A stretch of DNA of 64,000 nt from Marinomonas atlantica. Its GTDB lineage: Bacteria > Pseudomonadota > Gammaproteobacteria > Pseudomonadales > Marinomonadaceae. Positions 17,091-24,741 of this stretch are shown here, piece by piece (position 1 is the stretch's first letter; every line of letters starts with the position of its first letter). The notes below the pieces were generated by a model. The model did not search any database. It saw only the letters and a list, made by a program, of their open reading frames with translations, and was not told the DNA's origin. The stretch lies in assembly GCF_001639725.1 (NCBI RefSeq), contig NZ_LTAW01000001.1, forward strand, positions 186,001 to 250,000, written 5' to 3'. The position numbers were made by a program, and so were the translations under genes.

Positions 17091-18083
17091 CTAGATCTCA
17101 ACGATCAATTTACCTCTATTCTCTCCACGGAATAATAAGTTAATACCGTCAGGGGCTTGGTCTAGACCGTTTAATACATGCGCTCGATAGGTGAGTTCGC
17201 CCTTACTTAGCATCGCACCAAGCGCTTGACCGTATTCTGGGATACGGTGCCAATGATCAGGCATTGTAAAACCTTGAATAGTCAAACGGCGCTTAATAAT
17301 ACCCACCCAGCTTGGTCCTGGCGAAGCCTCCGTCTTATTGTATTCAGCGATCATGCCACACACGGCAATGCGACCATGAGGGTTCATCGCCTCAAAAATA
17401 GGCTGTTGAGCAATGCCACCGGTATTTTCAAAGAATAGATCAATGCCATCTGTGGCCGCTGCATTGAGTTGGTCTGCAAAATCGGCGTCTTTATAATTCA
17501 GAGCATGATCAAAGTTCAACTCATCTTTTAGCCAAGCGCATTTTTCCTGCGAACCGGCAACACCAATGACTGTTAGGCCTTTGTTTTTTGCCATTTGTCC
17601 GACTAATGAGCCAACGGATCCAGCTGCTGCGGTAATGGCAATGGTTTGACCTGATTCCGGTTTGAGCACTTCAAAAAGCCCGTGGTAGGCGGTGATGCCG
17701 GGAAGTGCAATGACACTTAGTACAGCTTCGGCAGGAAGTTCGGCGGGAAGTTTGTTAAGGCCACTACCATCGCTGACCGCATATTCTGTTAACCCCATAA
17801 GGCCCATAACACGTGTACCCACTGGGAACTGTTCATTGTTCGACTGCTCAACAAAGCCTATGCCGCTAGCGCGCATGGTATCCCCCAGTTGAACCGGCGG
17901 AATGTAACTGTTTTCGTCGGCGCTCATCCAACCACGCATGGCAGGGTCCAATGAAAGATGAGTTAGTTTTACTAATAGTTCGCCGTCTTTTAATGTTGGA
18001 AGCGCTTGGCTAGTGGTCTCGAACAGATCAGGTGTGATGGCTTCGGTTGGTCGTTTAACCAGCTTAATGGCTTGATAATTCAT
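17091..18083 (-). CDS. NADP-dependent medium-chain reductase, zinc-free (CurA/YncB-like)
   Basis: A 330-residue cytosolic oxidoreductase of the leukotriene B4 dehydrogenase/CurA branch, which reduces enone double bonds with NADPH. The N-terminal LSLDPAMRGWMS motif is the signature of this branch, followed by the Rossmann AAAGSVGSLVGQMAKNKG and the DLFFENTGG strand. No zinc-ligand cysteines are present. A start nine bases further upstream (18092) exists, but GGA sits at good distance only from the ATG at 18083. It is a single gene with its own terminator. Confidence 0.9.
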   Translation of the reverse strand: MNYQAIKLVKRPTEAITPDLFETTSQALPTLKDGELLVKLTHLSLDPAMRGWMSADENSYIPPVQLGDTMRASGIGFVEQSNNEQFPVGTRVMGLMGLTEYAVSDGSGLNKLPAELPAEAVLSVIALPGITAYHGLFEVLKPESGQTIAITAAAGSVGSLVGQMAKNKGLTVIGVAGSQEKCAWLKDELNFDHALNYKDADFADQLNAAATDGIDLFFENTGGIAQQPIFEAMNPHGRIAVCGMIAEYNKTEASPGPSWVGIIKRRLTIQGFTMPDHWHRIPEYGQALGAMLSKGELTYRAHVLNGLDQAPDGINLLFRGENRGKLIVEI

Positions 18084-18256
18084 AAGTCTCATTCCAAATT
18101 TAAAAAGTATGTAAGTGAGACTAGACTTATTTGTCCAATAGGTTAAGTATTTGGCGCTAAAATGATGGCCCTTTCCATAGTTGTTTAATAATTGGCCGGC
18201 GTTTATTCTTACTCCATAGAAATAAAAAATAATCGTTTGGCGTGAGGGATCACTGT

Positions 18257-18607
18257 ATGACGCGATTTTATTTATGGATGTGCGTCTTAGGCACGGCGTT
18301 ACCGTTTAGCAGCTTTTTACCTTGGATCACGACGTTTGGCTTTGATCTACCTCTAATATGGCAAGGTCTTTCTCATCCACTCAGTGCTTTTGCATGGTTG
18401 GACGTAGTGGTGTCGGCGCTGGTGTTAGTGGGTTTTGTGGTGGCTGAAGGGCGCCGTTTGAGTATGTCTAGGCTTTGGTTGCCTATTTTGGCAACGTGCA
18501 TAGTCGGTGTTTCGCTAGGATTGCCTCTGTTCTTGTATTTACGAGAGCGACACTTAAGTGAAACAATAAACCCTGAACTCGACCTTAGTACTTCATCCAA
18601 TAATTAA
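18257..18607 (+). CDS. DUF2834 membrane protein
   Basis: A 116-residue protein with three membrane helices and the DUF2834 pattern: LGTALPFSSFLPW, then a loop with LSAFAWLDVVVSALVLVGFVVAEGRR, and the closing VGVSLGLPLFLYLRER. Function is unknown in the family. The GTG at 18242 would add five residues; the ATG at 18257 with GAGG upstream is preferred. It precedes a methyltransferase-like membrane gene by 18 bp in the same direction. Confidence 0.85.
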   Translation: MTRFYLWMCVLGTALPFSSFLPWITTFGFDLPLIWQGLSHPLSAFAWLDVVVSALVLVGFVVAEGRRLSMSRLWLPILATCIVGVSLGLPLFLYLRERHLSETINPELDLSTSSNN

Positions 18608-18625
18608 TGGGCCCTAGATTCGTTC

Positions 18626-19252
18626 GTGAATATTTTTACCTCCCCTGATGTGATCCAAGAGTTTACAAGAGCCTACTTGGCTATTTTCTACACTGTCGTA
18701 GCAGTGTTTTATACTGTTCGGATTATTACCCTAAAGCGTTCTACCGGTACGGAGCGTGTTTATCACGGACCATTTTTGTCGCCTAACTGGTGGCATCATA
18801 AAATATTTGATGTGTTTCGTGTGACTATTTGGATGGTGTGTGTCGTGCGCTGGCTTTTCCCAAGCACTGATAGCTATCTTGGTATTTTTCCTGCCATATC
18901 GTCATCATTGAGTCTGCTGTTAGGCGATATTCTGCTTACGTTTGGCTTTGCTTGGACGATTTTGACGCACTTTGCATTAGGCAAGCAGTGGACCTCTGGA
19001 ATTAATCAAACTGGGCCGACGAAATTGGTGACGCAAGGTGTGTATCGCGTCAGTCGCAACCCCATCTATATCGGGGTGCTGGTGTCTCAGTTTGGGTTTA
19101 TGCTGGCGCTACCATCTTGGTTTTCAGTGCTGTGCTTTGCGATTGGCGTCACAACCATTTTACGTCAAACCCGAGAAGAAGAGCGCCATCTAGCTCAGCT
19201 TTTCCCTAAAGAATACCCTGTTTATCAAGCGCAAGTGCCTCGTTGGCTGTAA
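18626..19252 (+). CDS. ICMT/PEMT-like membrane methyltransferase
   Basis: A 208-residue inner-membrane protein starting at GTG, with five or so helices and the isoprenylcysteine carboxyl methyltransferase-type C-terminus: LVTQGVYRVSRNPIYIGVL (the SAM-binding R-x-x-R-x-P-x-Y-x-G motif) and REEERHLAQLFPKEYPVYQAQVPRWL. It would use SAM to methylate a lipid or protein substrate that cannot be named. It is probably co-transcribed with the DUF2834 gene. Confidence 0.88.
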   Translation: MNIFTSPDVIQEFTRAYLAIFYTVVAVFYTVRIITLKRSTGTERVYHGPFLSPNWWHHKIFDVFRVTIWMVCVVRWLFPSTDSYLGIFPAISSSLSLLLGDILLTFGFAWTILTHFALGKQWTSGINQTGPTKLVTQGVYRVSRNPIYIGVLVSQFGFMLALPSWFSVLCFAIGVTTILRQTREEERHLAQLFPKEYPVYQAQVPRWL

Positions 19253-19255
19253 GAT

Positions 19256-20113
19256 TTAGACGCGCTTGGCTAATATCACCATCAATATCCCACCTAAAAT
19301 GCACAATGCTGATAATAGCAGTCGTAAGCTAATAGGCTCTGCGACAAATAATACGCCACCAAAGGCAGCAATCACTGGTACCAGCAGCTGTAAAACACCG
19401 GCTTGTGTAGCGCTCAAATGAGATAAAACAAGATACCAAACGGTATAACCTAGTCCTGAAGCAACCGCGCCAGAGAGAATGGCATAGAGCACACCTTGAT
19501 AATCAAGTGAAAGCGTCGACCAACTAGCTAGCATCAAAACGATGACGAATGGTATGCAGCGTAGAAAGTTGTAAGCGGTGTCCGCTAATGGGTCACTAGA
19601 GCCTCTGCCAAGTAATGTGTATAACCCCCAAGCTGCACCTGCGATAGACATCAGCAGCACACCGGATACTGACGGCGTAGAGACTTCAGGCCATACCAAA
19701 TAGACAAACCCTAGAAAGGAAACTCCGATTCCCAGCCATTCTAATTTGTGTAAGACGTGTCCTTTCAACAAGGACATGGCCACCATGGTGATTTGCACCA
19801 TACCAAATAAAATCAGTGCGCCAGTTCCTGTCTCAAGCAGCAGATATGCGTAGGAAAACCCCGTTGCATAAAGAAACAACATAATACTGGCAAACCAACT
19901 GCCGTTTGTTTGCTTGGTGGCAGGGTGTTTTTGTCGAAGCCATAAAATCAGCATAAGAATGGCGCTGCCCGACAGTAAGCGAATGCTGGTGAAGCTGCCT
20001 GCGTCAATTAATGGCTCGGCCAGAGCCATACGCGTCAGAACCGAATTAGCCGCAAATGCGATCAAAGCCAAGGCCGTTAGCAGTCCAACTTTAACAATAG
20101 AGTGAGTCGACAC
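19256..20113 (-). CDS. DMT superfamily (EamA) transporter
   Basis: A 285-residue inner-membrane transporter with two EamA repeats and about ten helices. The start is GTG (AGGA seven bases upstream). Features: FAANSVLTRMAL in helix 1, FTSIRLLSGSAIL, and in the second repeat GAAWGLYTLLGRG and VLQLLVPVIAAFGGVLFVAEP. Substrate unknown. It is not closely similar in sequence to the DMT gene at 1583-2470. It converges on the ICMT-like gene with three bases between stops. Confidence 0.9.
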   Translation of the reverse strand: MSTHSIVKVGLLTALALIAFAANSVLTRMALAEPLIDAGSFTSIRLLSGSAILMLILWLRQKHPATKQTNGSWFASIMLFLYATGFSYAYLLLETGTGALILFGMVQITMVAMSLLKGHVLHKLEWLGIGVSFLGFVYLVWPEVSTPSVSGVLLMSIAGAAWGLYTLLGRGSSDPLADTAYNFLRCIPFVIVLMLASWSTLSLDYQGVLYAILSGAVASGLGYTVWYLVLSHLSATQAGVLQLLVPVIAAFGGVLFVAEPISLRLLLSALCILGGILMVILAKRV

Positions 20114-20131
20114 ATTGGTTCCTAATCGATG

Positions 20132-20530
20132 CTATGGCATGTTTTGTAGTGGCTTGAGTAAGCGCCAACCCAGTTTGTTGTTGTAATCGGCTACTATAAT
20201 TTGACTGCGGAACAAAGCGGGCAGTTCAATGACACTCACTAAGATCAGTAGTGCTACGCCAAGCGGCATAATGAAGAATAATAGAATACACCCAATCAGC
20301 ATAAGCATCAGGTCTAATATGCCTGCTAGCCATTCTTTTAGATAAAAGTTATGTAGGCCAGAGACAAAAAACCAATTGAGTGCAGCATAGGTATCTGGGT
20401 CTTTAATTTGAGTCGCGTACTGCTTGTAAAAGAGGCTGCGTTGTTCATCGGATAAATTGCGTAGCGCTAACCGAAGCGTTTCTTCTTGCTCAGTCACGTT
20501 TTCAGAGCGTAAATACCAAGCTTCAAACAT
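20132..20530 (-). CDS. TM2-domain-like membrane protein
   Basis: A 132-residue protein with a charged N-terminal helix (about 1-50), then two hydrophobic helices (about 66-98) with a TM2-type turn: LNWFFVSGLHNFYLKEWLAGILDLMLML. The segment after it (SQIIVADYNNKLGWRLL) is cytoplasmic. Function unknown. It lies eight bases downstream of yidD in the same direction, so it may be co-transcribed. Confidence 0.75.
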   Translation of the reverse strand: MFEAWYLRSENVTEQEETLRLALRNLSDEQRSLFYKQYATQIKDPDTYAALNWFFVSGLHNFYLKEWLAGILDLMLMLIGCILLFFIMPLGVALLILVSVIELPALFRSQIIVADYNNKLGWRLLKPLQNMP

Positions 20531-20538
20531 TGATCACC

Positions 20539-20769
20539 TTAATCGACTGGGTCGTGAATTCTATCAACACGATCGCGCTCATTGCATCGTCTGAGACGCT
20601 TGATAGCCATGTAACAACCGATTATTGAGCCGTATTTTAAAATGGCTTGGCGAGCGTATTCAGAGCACGTCGGTGTAAAGTTACACGATACACCAAACTG
20701 TTGTGTGCCGCCGCCTTTCTGCTGATAGCGGTCGATGTGATGAAGTATAAATCGCTGTAACCAAGCCAT
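20539..20769 (-). CDS. yidD: Membrane protein insertion efficiency factor YidD
   Basis: A 76-residue protein with the YidD core CNFTPTCSEYARQAILKYGSIIGCYMAIKRLRRC, including the paired cysteines and the amphipathic basic helix. YidD assists Sec/YidC membrane protein insertion at the inner membrane. In many gammaproteobacteria it lies between rnpA and yidC; here it is separate, next to a TM2-like gene, so it may be a second copy or a relocated one. Confidence 0.93.
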   Translation of the reverse strand: MAWLQRFILHHIDRYQQKGGGTQQFGVSCNFTPTCSEYARQAILKYGSIIGCYMAIKRLRRCNERDRVDRIHDPVD

Positions 20770-20778
20770 GATATAGGA

Positions 20779-20988
20779 TTAACGACCTAAGGTTAGAATA
20801 ACCGTTTCACGTGTCCAGAACAGCCAAAAGCGCTTTTGTTCAATGACTTGGAAGACCATTTGCCAGCCTTCAGAAGCCGCTTCATTAAGTCTCGATTCAA
20901 GACGTTTGATTGGTAAACCAGAGGATCCTAAAAGCAGTGTGCCACATCCGCCTTCGGTTACGATTTCGACTTTGTATTCCTTATACAT
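20779..20988 (-). CDS. DUF4177 domain protein
   Basis: A 69-residue cytosolic protein, the length of a single DUF4177 domain: MYKEYKVEIV, a variable loop, then the conserved LESRLNEAASEGWQMVFQVIEQ and a final strand. A longer upstream frame (to 21057) exists, but the ATG at 20988 has GGAG eight bases upstream and starts exactly at the domain. Function unknown. It sits nine bases upstream of yidD in the same orientation. Confidence 0.85.
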   Translation of the reverse strand: MYKEYKVEIVTEGGCGTLLLGSSGLPIKRLESRLNEAASEGWQMVFQVIEQKRFWLFWTRETVILTLGR

Positions 20989-21092
20989 TGCTAAGCTCTC
21001 CAATTTGAGGTGCTGGGATAATACAGTCAGTTTGTTAACTATGTATGGTATTTGCAACTAAAAACAGGCTTGCGTGAGCAAGCCATAGAGGA

Positions 21093-21575
21093 TTAATCGC
21101 CAGTCGCGTTATTTTTTGAAGAGCGAACGTGAAGTTGTAACCCAAGTAAAAAGTAACGCAAAATCTGATCTTTACATTCACGATAATGGCGGTTGTCCGG
21201 TTTACGGAAAAATGCACTGAGCTCATGTTTACTGAGATTAAATTCTGCTAAACGCATCATTTCCAGCATGTCTTCTGCTTTGAAATTCATCGCGATACGT
21301 AGCTTTTGCAGTACGATGTTATTGTTTAAACGTGTCTCTGGTACTGGCTGTTCGCCTTCGCGTGGGCCACGCTTTAAGATAATTAAACCGTTTAAGAAAG
21401 ACGCCAGTTCGACATCTTCGATTGGTTCAAATCCTTCTACATCATCTTTTTTTAACCAAGCCGCTACTTGCTCTTCTGTTACCGTTACTTGCGCTAAAGC
21501 GAAGATTTCCACCATAGTGCTGTCTTTAAAATCGAAGGTGTAGCGTACGCGACGCAAAATATCATTGTTGGTCAA
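21093..21575 (-). CDS. yehS: DUF1456 protein (YehS-like)
   Basis: A protein of 160 residues with two DUF1456 repeats: TNNDILRRVRYTFDFKDSTMVEIFALA and NNIVLQKLRIAMNFKAEDMLEMMRLAEFNLSKHELSAFFRKPDNRHYRECKDQILRYFLLGL. E. coli YehS is 156 residues and starts at the equivalent MTNND; here that codon is TTG at 21573-21575 with GGAA upstream, so I chose it over an ATG 20 codons earlier. Function unknown. It is a single gene. Confidence 0.88.
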   Translation of the reverse strand: MTNNDILRRVRYTFDFKDSTMVEIFALAQVTVTEEQVAAWLKKDDVEGFEPIEDVELASFLNGLIILKRGPREGEQPVPETRLNNNIVLQKLRIAMNFKAEDMLEMMRLAEFNLSKHELSAFFRKPDNRHYRECKDQILRYFLLGLQLHVRSSKNNATGD

Positions 21576-21697
21576 AATAGATTCCAGTAGTCGATAAGCC
21601 CAGCCTAATCCAGATGATTGCTGGTGAATACGCATGGTAACAGACTGTCGCGTTGGGCTATAGCTGAACGTCTAAAATTGAGAGTGGATCGACCATT

Positions 21698-22501
21698 TTA
21701 TGTTAATAGAGCTGCTACGATGGCTTCGGGAGCATCTTCTTGCATCAAGTGGCCCGACTCTGGAACTCGAACGAGTTTGCCTGCAGTGAGTCGCTCTGCC
21801 AACTTCTGTCCTTGTGCTAATGGTATCCATTCATCCTGTTCTCCCCACAGTATTTGTACTGGATTGCTACAAACGCTATATAACCCTTCAATTTCATCGG
21901 TATACTGTTGGTCCATCTGTGAGATTTGGCGATAGAACGCCGCTTGTCCCGCTTCACCTTGCCAAGGTGCCATATGAATTCCCAGCGTCGCATCACTCAA
22001 TTTAGTAAACGCTGCACCTTGTAGGTATGCTTTCAACAGCGCATCGTGTGCGTATGCGGGTAAGTCAGTGAAGGCCTTCTCATATTGACGAACGTGCTGC
22101 ACAAACGGAGAGCCCCAAGGCGCTATAGCCACAGGGTCGATCAAGGTGAGGCGGCTAAATTGAATGCCATTGAGAAAATGAGCTCGTAATGCTGTCGCCC
22201 CTCCGAAATCATGACAGACAAGCTCAGGTTGATCTAATCCCCAAAACTCTAGAAGCGCTGTTAGCAAATTATTCTGAACACCTAGAGAAACATTTTGCTC
22301 TTCCCTTTTCTCTGACTGACCATAACCCAATAAATCAAAGAAATAGACCTTGTAGTGTTGACCCAATAACGGCGCAATCTTCCGCCACACTTGTGAAGAA
22401 AACGGTGTCCCATGGATCAATACCATAGGCTTACCTTTACCCAAGCAGCCCCAAGCAACAGATTGACCTTTATATTTAAACCGAGAGTTTAATGAAAGCA
22501 T
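21698..22501 (-). CDS. Alpha/beta hydrolase with Asp nucleophile (dehalogenase/epoxide-hydrolase-like)
   Basis: A 267-residue cytosolic hydrolase. The oxyanion segment is LIHGTPFSSQVW, and the nucleophile elbow reads VCHDFGGATAL, so the nucleophile is Asp98 rather than Ser. That places it with haloalkane or fluoroacetate dehalogenases and epoxide hydrolases. The other triad residues are likely the Asp of WGEQDEWIP and the His of ESGHLMQED. It is divergent from a CGNR regulator across 99 bp containing inverted repeats, so it is probably its regulated target. The substrate is unknown. Confidence 0.85.
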   Translation of the reverse strand: MLSLNSRFKYKGQSVAWGCLGKGKPMVLIHGTPFSSQVWRKIAPLLGQHYKVYFFDLLGYGQSEKREEQNVSLGVQNNLLTALLEFWGLDQPELVCHDFGGATALRAHFLNGIQFSRLTLIDPVAIAPWGSPFVQHVRQYEKAFTDLPAYAHDALLKAYLQGAAFTKLSDATLGIHMAPWQGEAGQAAFYRQISQMDQQYTDEIEGLYSVCSNPVQILWGEQDEWIPLAQGQKLAERLTAGKLVRVPESGHLMQEDAPEAIVAALLT

Positions 22502-22520
22502 CCTAATATCCCCTTTGGTT

Positions 22521-22597
22521 TGTAACCGTTAATTTTATTAATAGGGTTACATGTTCTATATCTTCCGTGCAACCTATATAATTAAATAAAAGGTTAC
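22521..22597. promoter_or_regulatory. Inverted repeats in the hydrolase/CGNR divergent promoter
   Basis: TGTAACC (22521-22527) and GGTTACA (22545-22551) form one inverted repeat with a 17-base spacer. AACCT (22571-22575) and AGGTT (22591-22595, within AGGTTAC) form another with a 15-base spacer. The same half-site (GTAACC) thus occurs three times within the 99-bp gap, which suggests binding sites for the CGNR protein. Confidence 0.5.
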
Positions 22598-22600
22598 TTA

Positions 22601-23209
22601 ATGGGGTGGGCAGTGATTAAACAAAATAGCTTCTCGTTCTTAGGTGGGCATCCTACATTGGATTTTATCAATACGGTTGTCGATCAAGACAAAGATAGAG
22701 GATGTAGCAGTATTGCCCAGTGGGAGCACTTTCTAGAATGGGTAAGTGCATCGGGTATGTTTACCGATGTACAGATAAAAGCATTTCATCAAATAGTCAG
22801 CAGCGCCGAGCAAGAACAATTGCTAAAGGTTATTCATAAGTTAAGAGAAAAAGAATATGCCGTTTTATCTGACATTGCGATGAATGGCTTTCAACCAAAT
22901 AAACCACTGCTTGAACTTGAGTCAAAAATTAAAGAGGCAATCGGGAGAGCTTCGTTATCAGCAGCGCCTGAAGGGTATCAATGGCAACCAGACATGGCTC
23001 AGAAGCTATGGATAGAAGATGCTTTTTTATTTTCGTTCGAACAATTGCTTCGCTCGCAAGAACTTAAAAAGTTAAAAGAGTGCGGTCGCTGCAGTTGGCT
23101 GTTTTTAGATAAAGGTCGTGGGCGTGGACGACGCTGGTGCGATATGAGTACCTGTGGTAATCGAGCGAAGCTAGCCTCTTTCAGAAACCGAGCACGTGAA
23201 GAAGGCTAG
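22601..23209 (+). CDS. CGNR zinc-finger transcriptional regulator (ABATE domain)
   Basis: A 202-residue regulator. The N-terminal ABATE domain (FLGGHPTLDFINTVVDQ) is a predicted ligand-binding region; the C-terminal CGNR zinc finger shows ECGRCSWLFLDKGRGRGRRWCDMSTCGNRAK, with the Cys pairs and the eponymous CGNR. It is divergent from the Asp-nucleophile hydrolase gene and likely senses that enzyme's substrate or stress. Family members are described as stress-induced regulators, but few have been studied. Confidence 0.92.
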   Translation: MGWAVIKQNSFSFLGGHPTLDFINTVVDQDKDRGCSSIAQWEHFLEWVSASGMFTDVQIKAFHQIVSSAEQEQLLKVIHKLREKEYAVLSDIAMNGFQPNKPLLELESKIKEAIGRASLSAAPEGYQWQPDMAQKLWIEDAFLFSFEQLLRSQELKKLKECGRCSWLFLDKGRGRGRRWCDMSTCGNRAKLASFRNRAREEG

Positions 23210-23377
23210 AGCAATCTGCTCTACATCTTGTAAATTCACTTTGAAGTGACACTTGTGGATATTGGCAGTGAAACCGGTGTATTGGTGGAAGTTGACCGTG
23301 CTTTTAAAGGAGATGGGTAGCGTAGTGTTTCGATCCCGAATCACTACGCTACCGTGGCCGTTATCCAACCTTATATT
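23210..23377. other. Intergenic hairpin region
   Basis: Between the CGNR gene and the leftward nitronate monooxygenase gene is a perfect 12-pair inverted repeat, GGTAGCGTAGTG (23316-23327) with CACTACGCTACC (23342-23353), with a 14-base loop. Neither side has a T-run, so it is not a standard terminator. Short frames on both strands span it without ribosome sites; I do not call a gene. Confidence 0.45.
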
Positions 23378-24415
23378 TCACGTATATTGGGTTAGTTTAT
23401 GCGTCATAGCAGCGGCGGAGATGGCGTCACAGCCACTGACATTTTGCCCTGCCCAAAGCGGAGAAAAATCCCCCGAGCCTTGTTTTTCAGCAGCCACTCG
23501 AAGCGGCGTGATGGCTGCGCCAGCCAATGGGAAAGTTGGTGTTTTCTGGCTCATTGGCCCCAACTCTGTCATGGCACGATTGACGATACCTCGTGCAGCG
23601 CCACCACTGAATAAATTGGTCAAAGCGGTGACGCGAGCCGCATTACTTTGCAGTGCTTCTCGGTGAATAGGCGTTGTTTTCGCTTCGTCACATAACAAAT
23701 ACGCAGTACCTACTTGCACACCCGCGGCTCCTAAGCTCATTGCTGCTTGAACCCCTTTTGCATCAGCAATGCCCCCTGCAGCAATCACGGGAATCGATAC
23801 GGCCTGTGCTATTTGAGGCAACAGTGCAAAGGTGCCCATTTGTGTGCTTATGTCATGGGATAGGAAAAAACCGCGATGCCCACCAGCTTCTAAGCCTTGA
23901 GCTATGATGGCGTCGACACCGTGCTTTTCAAGCCAGAGTGCTTCTTCAACCGTGGTCGCAGTGGATAAAACTTTGCCTCCCCAGGCGCGAATTTGCGCAA
24001 TGAGCGAGGGAGAAGGTAACCCAAAATGAAAACTCACTACTGGCGGCTTAAAGTGTTCTAGTACCTTGGCAAAGTGTTCATTAAATGGTGTACGGCCTCC
24101 CTCTGAATTGATTGTAGAAAGGTCGAGGCCGAATTCTTCAAAATAAGGTAGCAAGGCGGCACGCCAACCGCCTTCTATGGCACTGTCAGGCTCTGGGGGG
24201 CGATGGCAAAAGAAATTAACGCTATAAGGTTTGTCTGTTCTAAGGGTCAGAGCCGTCAATTCATGTTCGAGTGCTTCGACATCTAACATAGCGCAAGGTA
24301 AAGACCCAAGACCGCCAGCATTAGAAACCGCCGCCGCTAGTTCATGATCTTGCACACCCGCCATGGGTGCTTGGATGATGGGGAGTTTAATGCCCAGAAG
24401 TTCCTGAATCGTCAT
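23378..24415 (-). CDS. Nitronate monooxygenase (2-nitropropane dioxygenase family)
   Basis: A 345-residue FMN-dependent TIM-barrel enzyme oxidising alkyl nitronates such as propionate-3-nitronate. Signature segments: PIIQAPMAGVQDHELAAAVSNAGGLGSL at the start, IIAQGLEAGGHRG (the catalytic His and FMN loop), PVIAAGGIADAKGVQAAMSLGAAGVQVGTAYLL (phosphate-binding). It is a single gene, start ATG at 24415. Confidence 0.93.
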   Translation of the reverse strand: MTIQELLGIKLPIIQAPMAGVQDHELAAAVSNAGGLGSLPCAMLDVEALEHELTALTLRTDKPYSVNFFCHRPPEPDSAIEGGWRAALLPYFEEFGLDLSTINSEGGRTPFNEHFAKVLEHFKPPVVSFHFGLPSPSLIAQIRAWGGKVLSTATTVEEALWLEKHGVDAIIAQGLEAGGHRGFFLSHDISTQMGTFALLPQIAQAVSIPVIAAGGIADAKGVQAAMSLGAAGVQVGTAYLLCDEAKTTPIHREALQSNAARVTALTNLFSGGAARGIVNRAMTELGPMSQKTPTFPLAGAAITPLRVAAEKQGSGDFSPLWAGQNVSGCDAISAAAMTHKLTQYT

Positions 24416-24741
24416 GATGCCCTCGCAAATCCATTGTTCATAGTATCAGGCTAACATTGAAATATGACGTTACCAAATACGCGTTGCATGATATTCAATA
24501 TTGCACACATCAGTTGTATCTACAGTGAAGACAGCGGGTTTTCTAATCATCGCCATGAAAACACGGCATCTTTCTTTTAGAAGACTGGCATAGACTTTGC
24601 GAAAGTCTCTACAAAAATACTGAATCTGCTTACAAAACGGCATTTTTGCAGATTTGATCAACGGGGTAGAGGAAATCGGCGGCGTAAACTTGCCATATTA
24701 GCCCTTTCGCCCGTTATGTCTGATTATCAAAAGGAGTTTGT
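24416..24741 (+). other. 326-bp upstream region of the orphan 559-residue gene
   Basis: It holds the sigma-54-type promoter described separately, an inverted repeat GACTTT-GCG-AAAGTC (24593-24607) overlapping the -12 element, and a leader of about 130 bases rich in short A/T tracts. No small gene with a ribosome site was found. AAAGGAG precedes the start codon at 24742. Confidence 0.5.
24586..24601 (+). promoter_or_regulatory. Sigma-54 (RpoN) promoter candidate
   Basis: TGGCATAGACTTTGCG carries the -24 GG and -12 GC dinucleotides in the exact spacing of the consensus TGGCAC-N5-TTGC, with only the sixth base differing. A transcript would start near 24613, about 130 bp before the 559-residue gene. 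No enhancer site is identifiable by eye. Confidence 0.6.

Noticed and set aside
23327..23342. Loop sequence resembling a tRNA T-arm (TTTCGATCCC)
   Set aside because: No acceptor stem, anticodon arm or D-arm can be built around it.
23171..23368. A 65-codon minus-strand frame and an opposing plus-strand frame around the 23.3-kb hairpin
   Set aside because: The minus frame starts at TTG with no spacing to a ribosome site and overlaps the CGNR gene end; the plus frame opens after a stop without a start codon.
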